From Gammaproteobacteria bacterium (GTDB lineage: Bacteria > Pseudomonadota > Gammaproteobacteria > Pseudomonadales > Pseudohongiellaceae), in the NCBI GenBank assembly GCA_029245395.1, contig JAQWPL010000024.1, forward strand, positions 154,887 through 212,544: a stretch of DNA of 57,658 nt, written 5' to 3'. The notes below the pieces were generated by a model. It was not told the origin of the DNA. It saw nothing but the letters and a program-made list of their open reading frames with translations, and ran no database searches. Shown piece by piece: positions 18,507 through 27,603 of this stretch. Positions within the stretch are counted from its first letter, which is position 1. Every line of letters starts with the position of its first letter. Position numbers and translations under genes: made by a program.

Positions 18507-19976
18507 ATGATCCCCGATCAATTTGACGCTTTAGCCAATCAGGGCTACAACCGGATTCCTGTCTACAGGGAAATTCTCGCCGATCTGGAAACACCTCTTA
18601 GCACCTACTTGAAACTGGCCAAAGGGCCTTTCAGTTATTTCCTGGAATCTGTGCAGGGCGGAGAAAAATGGGGCAGGTATTCCATCATCGGATTGCCCTG
18701 CAAAACCTTACTGAAAGTCAGCGGCAACCTCTTAACGGTAGAGACAGAAGGTGAGGTACGCGAATCAATTGAGACTGATGATCCCTTTGACTTCATTGAA
18801 GACTATCAACAACGCTTCAGGGTACCGGAACTAGACGAGTTACCCCGTTTCAATGGCGGACTGGTCGGTTATTTTGCCTATGACACTGTGCGTTTTGTTG
18901 AACGTCGAGTTGCAGATAGTGCGCCTCCTGATTCGGTAAACACCCCTGACATTATTCTCATGCTGTCAGAAGAAGTAGTGGTCTTTGATAATCTGCGCGG
19001 CAAATTGATGTTAATGGTGTATCAGGATCCTGAAGTTGAAGAGGCCTATGAGAATGCCAGCATCCGACTTGATGAATTAACCGAAAAGCTGAACGAGCGA
19101 TTACAGGTTGATATCCAGAAAAGCGACCGGGATGTGGGAGAAGCAGATTTTGTTTCCAGTTTCGGTAAAGAAGCCTTTGAAGCAGCAGTTGGAAAAATCA
19201 AGGAATACATTGTCGCCGGTGACGTCATGCAGGTAGTGCTGGCCCAGCGCATGAGCTTGCCCTATGACGGCGAAGCCATCAACGTCTATCGCGCACTGCG
19301 CCAACTGAACCCCTCTCCTTACATGGTGTTCATGGATATGGGCGATTTCCATATTGTTAGTGCCTCTCCGGAAATTCTGGCTCGCGTGGAAGAGGGCAAA
19401 ATCACTGTCAGGCCACTGGCCGGTACACGTCCGCGGGGCAAGACAGAGGCCGAAGATCTTGCCCTGGAACAAGAACTGCTAGCGGATGAAAAAGAACTTG
19501 CTGAGCATCTGATGTTAATCGACTTGTCCAGGAATGATGCGGGCAGGGTCTCCAGAACCGGAACGGTGGAAGTGACCAGTCAAATGTTTGTCGAACGCTA
19601 CTCCCACGTGATGCATATTGCTTCTAATGTGGAAAGCGAGATTGCCGATGACAAGACAGCGCTGGATGTACTCAAGGCAACCTTGCCTGTAGGTACATTA
19701 AGTGGAGCGCCCAAGGTCCGGGCTATGGAGATAATTGACGAATTCGAACCAGTGAAACGTGGAGTGTATGGTGGCGCGATGGGTTACCTGTCATGGAATG
19801 GCAACATGGACATGGCCATCGCCATTCGCACAGCGGTTATCAAGGACAACACTTTATATATTCAGGCAGGGGCCGGCATTGTTGCAGATTCAGTGCCAGA
19901 ACTGGAATGGCAGGAAACCATGAACAAGGCCAGAGCAATGTTCCATGCAGTGAAACTTGCCGAGGATGGTCTCTGA
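18507..19976 (+). CDS. trpE: Anthranilate synthase component I
   Basis: Large subunit of anthranilate synthase, converting chorismate and ammonia to anthranilate. The 489-residue protein has the N-terminal feedback-inhibition element ([18 protein letters not shown], where the LLES-type serine binds tryptophan). C-terminal chorismate-binding motifs are [52 protein letters not shown] and [10 protein letters not shown]. Downstream trpG begins one base after the stop, giving stoichiometric expression of the two subunits. TrpE rather than PabB is supported by the trpG-trpC neighbours. Confidence 0.97.
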   Translation: MIPDQFDALANQGYNRIPVYREILADLETPLSTYLKLAKGPFSYFLESVQGGEKWGRYSIIGLPCKTLLKVSGNLLTVETEGEVRESIETDDPFDFIEDYQQRFRVPELDELPRFNGGLVGYFAYDTVRFVERRVADSAPPDSVNTPDIILMLSEEVVVFDNLRGKLMLMVYQDPEVEEAYENASIRLDELTEKLNERLQVDIQKSDRDVGEADFVSSFGKEAFEAAVGKIKEYIVAGDVMQVVLAQRMSLPYDGEAINVYRALRQLNPSPYMVFMDMGDFHIVSASPEILARVEEGKITVRPLAGTRPRGKTEAEDLALEQELLADEKELAEHLMLIDLSRNDAGRVSRTGTVEVTSQMFVERYSHVMHIASNVESEIADDKTALDVLKATLPVGTLSGAPKVRAMEIIDEFEPVKRGVYGGAMGYLSWNGNMDMAIAIRTAVIKDNTLYIQAGAGIVADSVPELEWQETMNKARAMFHAVKLAEDGL

Positions 19977-19977
19977 C

Positions 19978-20565
19978 ATGTTATTGATGATCGACAACTA
20001 CGATTCTTTTACTTACAACCTGGTGCAGTATTTTGGGGAACTGGGTGTAGATACCCGAGTGTATCGTAATGATGAAATCAGCCTGGAAGAAATCGAAGCC
20101 CTGGCACCAGAACAAATCGTTATTTCACCCGGACCTTGCACGCCTGCAGAAGCTGGCATTTCTGTTTCTGTTATCAAACAGTTTGCAGGTAAGCTTCCAA
20201 TTCTAGGCGTGTGCCTTGGCCACCAGAGTATCGGTGAAGCTTTTGGCGGAAACATTATCAAGGCCAAGCGGGTCATGCATGGCAAGATTTCTGCCATTCA
20301 CCATGAAGGGCAGGGCGTGTTTCGTGAGATAGACGATCCCTTCGATGCCACACGTTATCATTCACTGGTTATTGAAAAAGACAGCCTCCCTGAGTGTCTG
20401 GAATTGACAGCCTGGACGGAAAACAGCGATGGCTCTTTTGAGGAGATCATGGGCGTCAGGCACAAAGAGATGCAAGTAGAAGGCGTGCAGTTTCATCCTG
20501 AATCGATACTGAGCCAGCATGGTCACAAGATGCTGAAAAATTTCCTGGGAACTGGTTCCCTCTGA
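19978..20565 (+). CDS. trpG: Anthranilate synthase component II (glutamine amidotransferase)
   Basis: Glutaminase subunit that supplies ammonia to TrpE. It has 195 residues starting [20 protein letters not shown], the classic TrpG/PabA N-terminus. Class I GATase motifs are [11 protein letters not shown], the nucleophile Cys79 in [15 protein letters not shown], and the His-Glu pair in QFHPESIL. An in-frame ATG at 19957 lies inside trpE; ATG 19978 just past the trpE stop is the natural start. Because the usual trpD is missing downstream, a shared role with p-aminobenzoate synthesis cannot be excluded, but linkage favours tryptophan. Confidence 0.95.
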   Translation: MLLMIDNYDSFTYNLVQYFGELGVDTRVYRNDEISLEEIEALAPEQIVISPGPCTPAEAGISVSVIKQFAGKLPILGVCLGHQSIGEAFGGNIIKAKRVMHGKISAIHHEGQGVFREIDDPFDATRYHSLVIEKDSLPECLELTAWTENSDGSFEEIMGVRHKEMQVEGVQFHPESILSQHGHKMLKNFLGTGSL

Positions 20566-20583
20566 CAGGATAAGCAAAACATC

Positions 20584-21384
20584 ATGAGCCAGGCCACCAT
20601 TCTAAAGAAGATACTCGACCGTAAAGCGAAAGAAGTTGCGCAGCGCAAGTCTTCTACGTCACTGGGTGAACTTGACAAGCGTATTGCGTCAGCAGGAGAC
20701 TGCCGCGGATTTTGTGATGCGCTGATGACCAGAATCTCGCAAAAACGCCCTGCGGTCATTGCGGAAATCAAGAAAGCCTCTCCCAGTAAGGGACTAATTC
20801 GAGAAAACTTTGAACCAGCGGCTATCGCTGAAAGTTATGCAGAAAACGGGGCAGCTTGTCTGTCAGTCTTAACCGACCGTGATTTTTTCCAGGGTGATGA
20901 AGATTGTCTGATAGCTGCCAGGGCCGCTTGTAAATTGCCGGTAATACGCAAGGATTTCATGGTTGACCCCTGGCAGATCGCAGAATCTCGTGCCATTGGT
21001 GCAGACTGCATCCTTTTGATCGTGGCCGCCTTGTCACCGGAGCAGTTAAAAGAGCTGGCCGATTGTACCAGGCACTATGCCATGGATTTTCTGGTGGAAG
21101 TGCATAACCAGGAAGAACTTGAGCTGGCTTTATCCCTGGAAGCAAATCTTATTGGCATCAACAACCGTGATTTACATACTTTTAAAACCAGCCTGTCAGT
21201 AACTTATGATCTGCTTCCACATATACCGGACAATGTTGCAGTAGTCACCGAAAGCGGTATTCATATTCGTGAAGATGTAGAGGAAATGCAGGAACATGGT
21301 GTGTACGGTTTTCTGGTTGGAGAATCTTTCATGCGGGCTGCTGAACCGGGCGAAAAACTCAAGGAGATGTTTTTCAATGGCTAA
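20584..21384 (+). CDS. trpC: Indole-3-glycerol phosphate synthase
   Basis: Cyclises CdRP to indole-3-glycerol phosphate. The 266-residue monofunctional TIM barrel shows [15 protein letters not shown] (substrate Lys), [34 protein letters not shown] (catalytic Lys), [11 protein letters not shown] (catalytic Glu), IGINNRDL and VTESGI. It is not fused to TrpF. It follows trpG by 18 bases where trpD is normally found, and its last codons overlap the dgkA start by eight bases. Confidence 0.97.
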   Translation: MSQATILKKILDRKAKEVAQRKSSTSLGELDKRIASAGDCRGFCDALMTRISQKRPAVIAEIKKASPSKGLIRENFEPAAIAESYAENGAACLSVLTDRDFFQGDEDCLIAARAACKLPVIRKDFMVDPWQIAESRAIGADCILLIVAALSPEQLKELADCTRHYAMDFLVEVHNQEELELALSLEANLIGINNRDLHTFKTSLSVTYDLLPHIPDNVAVVTESGIHIREDVEEMQEHGVYGFLVGESFMRAAEPGEKLKEMFFNG

Positions 21385-21739
21385 ACCGGGAGAGACTGGC
21401 ATCAAGCGGATAATTTCTGCCTTTCAAAATTCCATCAAGGGATTCAAAGGCGGCTGGAAAAATGAAGCGGCATTCCGACAGGAAGTCATAGGTTGTATTG
21501 TTCTGGTGCCTCTGGGATTTTACCTCGGCGAAGGTGGTGTTGAAAAAGCTTTGCTTGTCGGCGTTTGTTTTCTTGTATTGATTATAGAAATACTGAATTC
21601 AGGGATTGAAGCGGTTGTTGATCGTGTGGGAGAGGAGCATCACGAACTTTCAGGCCTGGCCAAGGATCTTGGCAGCGCAGCTGTTTTTATTAGCCTGGTG
21701 CTTGTGGGAATTACTTGGGGTTTAATTCTATTTGTCTAA
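21377..21739 (+). CDS. dgkA: Diacylglycerol kinase
   Basis: Small integral membrane kinase that phosphorylates diacylglycerol to phosphatidate, recycling lipid by-products of envelope synthesis. The 120 residues start [20 protein letters not shown]. Three transmembrane helices are visible (from about 50, 65 and 98). Active-site motifs are the N-terminal ExAFRQE (NEAAFRQE) and [13 protein letters not shown]. The frame stays open further upstream, but ATG 21377, inside the end of trpC, gives the family start. Translational coupling to trpC is likely. It is followed by the convergent crp. Confidence 0.93.
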   Translation: MAKPGETGIKRIISAFQNSIKGFKGGWKNEAAFRQEVIGCIVLVPLGFYLGEGGVEKALLVGVCFLVLIIEILNSGIEAVVDRVGEEHHELSGLAKDLGSAAVFISLVLVGITWGLILFV

Positions 21740-21772
21740 CGCCGCATGGGCGAGCGCGGTAGCTACCAGGGA

Positions 21773-22408
21773 TTAGCGTGTTCCGTACACTACTATAGTT
21801 TTACCGTGGACTTCGACTAGACCCTGTTCTTCGAGGTCTTTAAGTACTCTGCCAGCCATCTCCCGAGAACAATTCACAATCCTGCCCAGTTCTTGCCGGG
21901 TGATCTTGATCTGCATGCCATCGGGGTGAGTCATGGCATCGGGTTCTTTGCTTAACTCCAGCAGAGTGCTGGCAATACGGCCGGTAACATCAAGGAAACT
22001 CAGGTCAGCGACACGCTGGGTAGTGCTACGCAGGCGATGGGCCATTTGCTCGCCGATGGTATAAAGAATTTCGGGATGGCTTTTGGTGTAGTCACTGAAA
22101 TTACTGTAGGAAATTTCCGCCAGTTCACATTCTGTTTTGGTGCGCACACAAGCGCTACGAGCTTCAAAGTGCTCAAACAATCCCATTTCCCCGAAGAAAT
22201 CACCTGGGTTTAAGTAAGCAATGACGGCTTCTTTACCTTCTTCATCTTCAAGGACAACGGAAACTGATCCAGAAACGATGTAATAGCAGGTTTCGCACTT
22301 GTCGCCCTCATGAATAACAGTGGTCTTGTTTGGATATTTCCGCCGATGGGAATGGCTTAGGAAATTTTCCAGGTCCCTAATATGCGGCGTGATTGCCATC
22401 AATGCCAC
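21773..22408 (-). CDS. crp: cAMP-receptor-type global regulator (CRP/Vfr)
   Basis: Homodimeric cAMP-responsive transcription factor. The 211 residues align along their length with E. coli CRP: cyclic-nucleotide domain with [11 protein letters not shown] and [17 protein letters not shown] (cAMP phosphate-binding Arg-Ser), hinge helix [15 protein letters not shown], and C-terminal [28 protein letters not shown]-contact Arg, Glu and Arg of the recognition helix are kept (CSRExxGR). The terminal [11 protein letters not shown] is identical in style to CRP/Vfr. The start is a GTG with AAGGAT six bases upstream; an ATG three codons later is possible. Position next to trpC and an OsmC gene mirrors Pseudomonas vfr. 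Confidence 0.95.
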   Translation of the reverse strand: MALMAITPHIRDLENFLSHSHRRKYPNKTTVIHEGDKCETCYYIVSGSVSVVLEDEEGKEAVIAYLNPGDFFGEMGLFEHFEARSACVRTKTECELAEISYSNFSDYTKSHPEILYTIGEQMAHRLRSTTQRVADLSFLDVTGRIASTLLELSKEPDAMTHPDGMQIKITRQELGRIVNCSREMAGRVLKDLEEQGLVEVHGKTIVVYGTR

Positions 22409-22599
22409 TTTTACATCCTTCTTATTTGTAGATTTTTACGATTGTAACCCACACTTTCACGGAGAATCTATCGTTAAGGGAAAAACCTCTGGTACATCGC
22501 GTTAACTCTGAAAATGCCTGGGTTTGTTCAAGACGAAATTCCATGAGTATGGGATAATGCCCAATCTTTTTTACTGCCTAACCCCTATCGAGGAGTGCA

Positions 22600-23031
22600 A
22601 TGAAAGCAACCATTACCTGGAAACAAGACGCCATGTTTGAAGGTGAGTCTGGCAGTGGCCACAAGGTCATCATGGACGGCCCTGAAAATGCTGGTGGACG
22701 TAATCAGGGAGTGCGGCCAATGGAGATGTTGCTGTTGGGTGTAGGCACATGTTCAGCTTTCGATGTGATCAATATCCTTAAAAAATCCAGGCAGGATGTC
22801 ACAGATTGTGTGACTGAAGTAGATGCTGTGCGAGCTGATGCAGTACCGGCAGTGTTTGAAAAAATTCACTTGATCTTCAGGGTTACTGGAAATGACCTGG
22901 ATCCGGCTAAGGTGAAAAGGGCGGTAGATTTATCTGCAGAAAAATATTGTTCTGCCTCTATTATGCTCAACAGGGCGGGTGTGGAAATAAGCCATGAATT
23001 TGTCATTAAAGAGGCTGGTTCAGAAGACTGA
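22600..23031 (+). CDS. OsmC-family protein (YhfA-like)
   Basis: A 143-residue OsmC/Ohr-fold protein. The two family cysteines are present, in GVGTCSAFDVI and LSAEKYCSASIML, which in characterised relatives reduce organic hydroperoxides. The N-terminal strand ITWKQDAMFEGES and the GVRPMEMLLLG block place it in the YhfA/OsmC branch rather than Ohr. AGGAGTG lies 5-10 bases before the ATG. It is divergent from crp, an arrangement also found in Pseudomonas, so CRP control is possible. No convincing TGTGA-N6-TCACA site was seen in the 191-base gap. Confidence 0.88.
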   Translation: MKATITWKQDAMFEGESGSGHKVIMDGPENAGGRNQGVRPMEMLLLGVGTCSAFDVINILKKSRQDVTDCVTEVDAVRADAVPAVFEKIHLIFRVTGNDLDPAKVKRAVDLSAEKYCSASIMLNRAGVEISHEFVIKEAGSED

Positions 23032-23107
23032 TTCCAGGTAGTGAGATGCAAGTCGCAAAAGTTATTTCAGAATTTTGATTAAATACCAGACTAAAGAGAG
23101 AAGACTC

Positions 23108-23692
23108 ATGTTGAATAATGTTTGGAGTAAAGCAGTGTCCCAGACCAAGAAGTTTGCCCCAGCCTTCATGCTGGCAGCGCTTGCCGGATGTGCCGTCACA
23201 GGTACAGTTGAAGAAAGAAGGCAGGGTATGCAGGAAATGAAAAATGAAGTGCTGACAGAATTGTATGAAATGAAACCGGATGTCAGGGGCCAGATTAATG
23301 AGGCTTCCGGTTATGCTGTTTTCAGTAACGCCAATGTTAATTTAATTCTTGCCAGTTTCGGAACCGGCTTCGGCGTGCTTACCAACAATCAGACAAATAT
23401 GGATACCTATATGCGCATGGGTGAAGTTGGCATTGGTATCGGGGCAGGGGTGAAGGATTTTCGAGTAGTGATGGTGTTTCACACCAATGATGCATTGGAA
23501 CGGTTCAACGAATTCGGGCTGGCCTTTGGCGCCCAGGCTGATGCAGCGGCTGTGGCAAGTGACCAGGGCGGTGCCGTGGGTGGTGAAGTCACAGTGGACA
23601 ATGTCACGGTCTACCAGATTACAGAAACGGGGCTGGCTTTGCAGGCTACAATTAAAGGCACCCGTTTTTGGGCAGATGAAGCACTGAATTAA
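23108..23692 (+). CDS. SYLF-domain lipoprotein (YSC84/DUF-type)
   Basis: A 194-residue predicted lipoprotein: signal ending in lipobox LAGC (25-28), then a short helical region and a SYLF-type domain. Typical blocks are EASGYAVFSNANVNLILASFGTGFGV, GEVGIGIGAGVKDFRVVMVFHTNDALERF, and FGAQADAAA. The eukaryotic SYLF domain binds phosphoinositides; bacterial members are uncharacterised envelope proteins. The ATG at 23108 follows a purine-rich AAAGAGAGAAGA stretch and starts the signal peptide, better than an upstream TTG at 23075. A hairpin terminator follows the stop. Confidence 0.8.
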   Translation: MLNNVWSKAVSQTKKFAPAFMLAALAGCAVTGTVEERRQGMQEMKNEVLTELYEMKPDVRGQINEASGYAVFSNANVNLILASFGTGFGVLTNNQTNMDTYMRMGEVGIGIGAGVKDFRVVMVFHTNDALERFNEFGLAFGAQADAAAVASDQGGAVGGEVTVDNVTVYQITETGLALQATIKGTRFWADEALN

Positions 23693-23703
23693 CGTTTTTT
23701 TTT

Positions 23704-23731
23704 AAAAGGGCGGCCGGCCGGTCGCCCTTTG
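23704..23731. terminator. GC-rich hairpin, probable bidirectional terminator
   Basis: AAAGGGCG (23705-23712) pairs with CGCCCTTT (23723-23730) around a CCGGCCGG-rich centre. A nine-T run precedes it (23695-23703) and T's follow each arm, so it could serve both the SYLF gene and the convergent coq7. Confidence 0.7.
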
Positions 23732-23751
23732 TCATCCAGTCAAATTCCGTA

Positions 23752-24384
23752 TCAAATCCGAAAGCTGGATACCTTCATTACTGTCGCCATCAATGCCATG
23801 GCTGACTTGATAGGTAGTGGTAACTCTGCAGCCCCTGCAGCTTCAGCGTTTACTGCATGTTTGCCTTCATCTTCCAGCATCTGGGTCAGAATAGCCTGGC
23901 TTCTCTCATCCTGTTCGGGGAGTTTCTGCAGGTGATCCTGCAAATGAGTGCAGACCTGCTTTTCAGTTTCGGCAACAAAGCCCAGGCTCCATTTGTCTCC
24001 GGCAAGGCCTGCTACGGCACCAAGACCAAAGGACATGCCATACCAGAGCGGATTTAAGAGACTCGGTCTGGATTCCAATTCATCCAGACGTTCTTCACAC
24101 CAGCCCAGGTGATCAATTTCTTCACTGGCCGCCTCTGTCATGCTGTCACGCACTTCAGGCAGCTTTGCTGTTAGTGACTGTCCCTGGTAGAGGGCTTGAG
24201 CACAGACCTCACCGGTATGATTGATACGCATCAGGCCAGCAGTATGTTTGCGCTCCGATTCACTGAGATCAACAGGCTCAGTAGATGCGGCAGGGTTTTC
24301 CCGCTGGGTATGGACACTGCCAGGGATAAGAGTTTTCAATGCCTGGTCGAACTGGACGATTACATTATCAATAATATTTAGCAT
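23752..24384 (-). CDS. coq7: Demethoxyubiquinone hydroxylase (5-demethoxyquinol monooxygenase)
   Basis: Membrane-associated diiron enzyme of aerobic ubiquinone synthesis. The 210-residue protein contains the two EXXH-type iron motifs: RINHTGEVCAQALY upstream, EEIDHLGWCEERLDEL (ligands in EEIDH), and later EDEGKHAVNAEAAG. The central hydrophobic segment SLLNPLWYGMSFGLGAVAG fits the interfacial helix. Position after the crp-osmC genes matches Pseudomonas, where speD intervenes; no speD is present here. A 7-bp repeat array lies 76 bases upstream of its start. Confidence 0.95.
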   Translation of the reverse strand: MLNIIDNVIVQFDQALKTLIPGSVHTQRENPAASTEPVDLSESERKHTAGLMRINHTGEVCAQALYQGQSLTAKLPEVRDSMTEAASEEIDHLGWCEERLDELESRPSLLNPLWYGMSFGLGAVAGLAGDKWSLGFVAETEKQVCTHLQDHLQKLPEQDERSQAILTQMLEDEGKHAVNAEAAGAAELPLPIKSAMALMATVMKVSSFRI

Positions 24385-24460
24385 GGTCTGATTAATAACT
24401 TTAAAGTTTAATTGTTTCGAGTAATTAATTTGACAGTATTTTATGCCAAATTATCATTTG

Positions 24461-24502
24461 TCTGGTCTCTGGTCTCTGGTCTCTGGTCTCTTTCCTCTAG
24501 TC
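24461..24502. repeat. Heptanucleotide array L1 (TCTGGTC x4 plus two degenerate)
   Basis: Four perfect tandem TCTGGTC units (24461-24488) are followed by TCTTTCC and TCTAGTC. On the complementary strand the unit is AGAGACC preceded by AGAGGAA, linking it to the arrays at 27.5, 42.5, 45.6 and 46.7 kb. It sits just past the stop of the exported protein gene that ends at 24505. Confidence 0.9.
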
Positions 24503-24504
24503 TG

Positions 24505-25584
24505 CTATTCAATCCGTTTGAACGTCCACGCCCCAGACACATGCACTTCCGACACTGAACTCACTTCACCGTTTTCGTCCGCGTTGAAAACCCAGCCAAG
24601 GCCAAAGCTGCTGTCAAATGCATTTTCAGACTGGGCAATTAATGGTGAAGTAGCAGAATCAGTATTGCCGCCGGTGTCAGAATACAGTGGTGTTCTGGTC
24701 AGGAATAACTCACCGTCTTCCAGGAAAACTTCTGCGGTGATCAGTCTGCCAAGCCAGAGCCCCTGGTAGGTACCTACATAGGTATCTAGTACCTCTTCTG
24801 GCACTTCCACCACTTTTACTTCGGTCTGCGTAATTTCACCGGTGTAGTGTAATTGCCCCGTTTCGGATTCGTTACAGATGCTTTCAAGAATGTCCGTATC
24901 GACTCTTATTACCATATCAATTGTTGCCTGAACGGGTTGCGTAAATGTCCCCGGGTCCTCGTAAATGACATCAAGTGCGATATGACCAAAATCCGATCGG
25001 GTATAACGTTCCGTTATGCGTAATTGATCTGTATGAGGTAAACCTTCACGAGTTAACCAGGTTTTATCGTTAAACCCGTTAGTCTCTACGACTAACGTGT
25101 CCCCGTCCCAATAGCCTGCAGAGTATCCCTCCCAACTTGGCAAAATAACTTCAGGAATGGGTCGGCCATCTGTGTGTATCTGACGATAATTCATTTCCGA
25201 GGTCAGCACGGCAATAAAATCAGGATGTTGCACAATGCGCCTGTTACCACCCGTAGAAGCTCCGGCAGTGTAGGAACCCGGCCCACTGGGTAAACAATGG
25301 AATCGTGGGTCATTTAAATAAAAAGTGCTTTGCTGTTCGGCCATGGCATCCAGTGCCCAGCCCTGAACATTATCGATGTCGTAGAGACTGCCGCTGGCGT
25401 TAACTGGAAGCCATAATCCAGTTAAGTCAGGATGACCCTCTGCACTACGAGGAGCAGGTGCAGATAAATCCGCTCTGCCATCAGCTGTTCGTGGGATACC
25501 TGGCGTTTGCCAATCAAACCACTGTGCGCTTACTGACGTGGTCACAGTCAGTAAGAATAGTATTGCAGTGATTAGTCGTTGCAT
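24505..25584 (-). CDS. Exported protein of unknown function
   Basis: A 359-residue secreted protein. ATG 25584 has GGAGAC just upstream and begins a clear signal peptide (MQRLITAILFLLTVTTSVSA). The mature start, with WFDWQTPGIPRTADGRADLS then APAPRSAEGHPDLTGLWLP, is a recurrent pattern in exported proteins of environmental bacteria with no known activity. The middle has GYSAGYWDGDTLVVETNGFND and LRITERYTRSDFGHI, a beta-rich conserved core. Two cysteines (near 95 and 235) could form a disulfide. It is divergent, with a 109-base gap, from a DUF6152 protein, a pairing I have the impression recurs. No catalytic motif is recognised. Confidence 0.65.
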   Translation of the reverse strand: MQRLITAILFLLTVTTSVSAQWFDWQTPGIPRTADGRADLSAPAPRSAEGHPDLTGLWLPVNASGSLYDIDNVQGWALDAMAEQQSTFYLNDPRFHCLPSGPGSYTAGASTGGNRRIVQHPDFIAVLTSEMNYRQIHTDGRPIPEVILPSWEGYSAGYWDGDTLVVETNGFNDKTWLTREGLPHTDQLRITERYTRSDFGHIALDVIYEDPGTFTQPVQATIDMVIRVDTDILESICNESETGQLHYTGEITQTEVKVVEVPEEVLDTYVGTYQGLWLGRLITAEVFLEDGELFLTRTPLYSDTGGNTDSATSPLIAQSENAFDSSFGLGWVFNADENGEVSSVSEVHVSGAWTFKRIE

Positions 25585-25693
25585 GATGTCTCCGTGATGA
25601 TTCTCAAACAAAAATTAAATGTTTGCCCGAATCCGTATAGTCTATATCATACTTGGTTGATGTTACATTTTGATGATGTGATGGAGTCAATAA

Positions 25694-26080
25694 ATGCGTA
25701 ACCTGTTTTCAATACTGACCATTTTTACAATACTTTGCACGCCAATGACAGTGTTGTCGCACCATTCTTTTTCGGCAGAATTTGATGTGGGTCGGCCCGT
25801 CGATTTCACCGGCAGTGTCATTAACATTGAGTGGACTAATCCCCATGCCTGGGTACATCTTGCCGTTGAAGACAGTGAAGGCAATATTCAGAATTGGGCC
25901 GTGGAAATGCTGGGGGTTAATGCTCTGGTTCGCGGCGGAATGTCACCACAAACCGTCATAACAGGAGATGTTCTGACAGTGACCGGGTTTGGCTCCAGGG
26001 ATGGCACCAATACAGCCAATGCGTCTTCCGTAACGCGAACAGCAAATGGGGAATCGCTCTGGGCTAGTGCCAGGGAGTAA
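25694..26080 (+). CDS. DUF6152-like exported protein
   Basis: A 128-residue secreted protein. The signal peptide ends at about residue 22, and the mature protein begins HHSFSAEFD, the hallmark of the DUF6152 family. The conserved core VDFTGSVINIEWTNPHAWVHLAV and NWAVEMLGVNALVRGGMSP suggests a small OB-like beta fold; the double histidine at the mature N-terminus could bind a metal, which is inference. It is divergent from the exported protein at 24505-25584 and convergent with purD. Function unknown. Confidence 0.7.
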   Translation: MRNLFSILTIFTILCTPMTVLSHHSFSAEFDVGRPVDFTGSVINIEWTNPHAWVHLAVEDSEGNIQNWAVEMLGVNALVRGGMSPQTVITGDVLTVTGFGSRDGTNTANASSVTRTANGESLWASARE

Positions 26081-26098
26081 GGTTTACTTTATTTGTAA

Positions 26099-27400
26099 CT
26101 AATCAGCCAAGCAGTTTTTTTCCCGAGCGATTGCTCGATGTCCGATGTCCTTCCGGTAATACATGGCTTCCCAGTTGATCTGCTCCACTAGCTGGTAAGC
26201 ACTGGCTTGTGCCATGGTCACATTCTCTCCAAGCGCTGTTGCGCACAACACCCGTCCTCCGTTGGTAACGATGTCATCACCAACAGCTTTGGTACCAGCG
26301 TGGAAAATTTTGCACGTAGCCGAACCACTATCAGCATTCAAACCACTGATGGGCATGCCCTTGGCATAGTCAGCCGGATAACCACCGGCGGCAAGGACCA
26401 CACCGATACTGGCGCGGGAATCAAAATCGATGGATGTCTTGTCCAGTTCACCTGCCAATGCGGCCTGGCACAGTTCGACCAAATCTGATTGCAGCCGCAT
26501 CATGATTGGTTGTGCTTCAGGATCACCAAAGCGGCAGTTGTATTCCACTACCCTTGGAGCGCCATCTTCACCAATCATCAAACCCGCATAGAGAAAGCCG
26601 GTATAGGTATTGCCTTCTGCAGCCATCCCGTTGACTGTGGGCATGATGACTTCCTGCATGATGCGATCATGGATTTTAGGGGTAACCACGGGGGCAGGTG
26701 AGTAGGCGCCCATTCCGCCGGTATTGGGTCCAGTGTCACCGTCATCTCTGGCCTTATGATCCTGGGATGTAGCAAAGGGCAGGGCATGACTACCATCCAC
26801 CAGGGCGATGAAGCTGGCCTCTTCACCCTGCATAAATTCTTCGACAACAACCCTGTGGCCTGCTTCGCCAAAACTATTGCCGGATAACATATCCCGGATC
26901 GTGGTTTCCGCATCTTCCTGAGTCTGGGCAATGATCACACCCTTGCCTGCAGCTAAACCGTCCGCCTTGATGACGATAGGCGCACCCTGTTCTCTGACAT
27001 AGGCAATAGCAGGCTCCACTTCAGTAAAATTTTGATAAGCCGCAGAGGGTATGTTGTGGCGGGCGAGAAAATCCTTGGTAAAAGCCTTGGAGCCCTCTAG
27101 CTGTGCAGCACCTTTTGAAGGTCCGAAACAGGACAACCCTTGAGCCTGAAAAGCATCTACGATGCCATCAACAAGGGGAGCTTCAGGACCAATGATAGTC
27201 AGACTAACACCGTTGTCCTTTGCAAAATCAGTCAGTGCATCAAAATTGCTGATATCCAGGGCGACATTTTGTACACCAGGTTCACTGTCGGAACCTGAAT
27301 TGCCAGGGGCTACAAATACCGTATCTACTTGACTGGATTGAATGCATTTCCAGGCTAGCGCGTGTTCTCTCCCTCCGGATCCGATGATCAATACATTCAT
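26099..27400 (-). CDS. purD: Phosphoribosylamine-glycine ligase (GAR synthetase)
   Basis: Second step of de novo purine synthesis: ATP-dependent joining of glycine to phosphoribosylamine. The 433-residue ATP-grasp enzyme starts MNVLIIGSGGREHALAWKC. IIGPEAPLVDGIVD, GSKAFTKDFLARHNIPSA, IKADGLAAGKGVI (ATP loop), DHKARDDGDTGPNTGGMGAYSPAP and VVEYNCRFGDPEAQ are the diagnostic blocks. It lies downstream of purH, separated by a 203-base spacer that carries a pair of inverted 7-bp arrays. Confidence 0.97.
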   Translation of the reverse strand: MNVLIIGSGGREHALAWKCIQSSQVDTVFVAPGNSGSDSEPGVQNVALDISNFDALTDFAKDNGVSLTIIGPEAPLVDGIVDAFQAQGLSCFGPSKGAAQLEGSKAFTKDFLARHNIPSAAYQNFTEVEPAIAYVREQGAPIVIKADGLAAGKGVIIAQTQEDAETTIRDMLSGNSFGEAGHRVVVEEFMQGEEASFIALVDGSHALPFATSQDHKARDDGDTGPNTGGMGAYSPAPVVTPKIHDRIMQEVIMPTVNGMAAEGNTYTGFLYAGLMIGEDGAPRVVEYNCRFGDPEAQPIMMRLQSDLVELCQAALAGELDKTSIDFDSRASIGVVLAAGGYPADYAKGMPISGLNADSGSATCKIFHAGTKAVGDDIVTNGGRVLCATALGENVTMAQASAYQLVEQINWEAMYYRKDIGHRAIAREKNCLAD

Positions 27401-27453
27401 AGCGCACCTTGGGTTGCAGGTGAGTAAGAATAGGCAAGATTACTTTCGAGAAG

Positions 27454-27600
27454 AGACAGGATGCAGGATGCAGGATGCAAGAGGAACGCTGTTGGTTTCA
27501 TGAATCTAATATTGTTTCAGTAAATTTAAAGCTAATAATATTTGACTGTATTGTTAAGAAGAACATCATTGTCCTGCATCCTGCATCCTGCATCCTGCAT
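27454..27600. repeat. Heptanucleotide element L2: inverted arrays around an AT-rich core
   Basis: Left arm 27454-27481: AGACAGG followed by ATGCAGG, ATGCAGG and ATGCAAG. Right arm 27573-27600: CCTGCAT four times. The arms are complementary over more than 20 bases and enclose about 91 AT-rich bases starting with AGAGGAA (27480-27486). It fills the purH-purD spacer and could fold into a long hairpin in the transcript, affecting purD expression; that role is inference. Confidence 0.9.
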
Positions 27601-27603
27601 TAG

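Noticed and set aside
20566-20583. A decayed trpD between trpG and trpC
   Set aside because: Only 18 bases, so no remnant can be present.
22409-22599. CRP autoregulatory site in the crp-osmC gap
   Set aside because: No TGTGA-N6-TCACA match good enough was found by eye.
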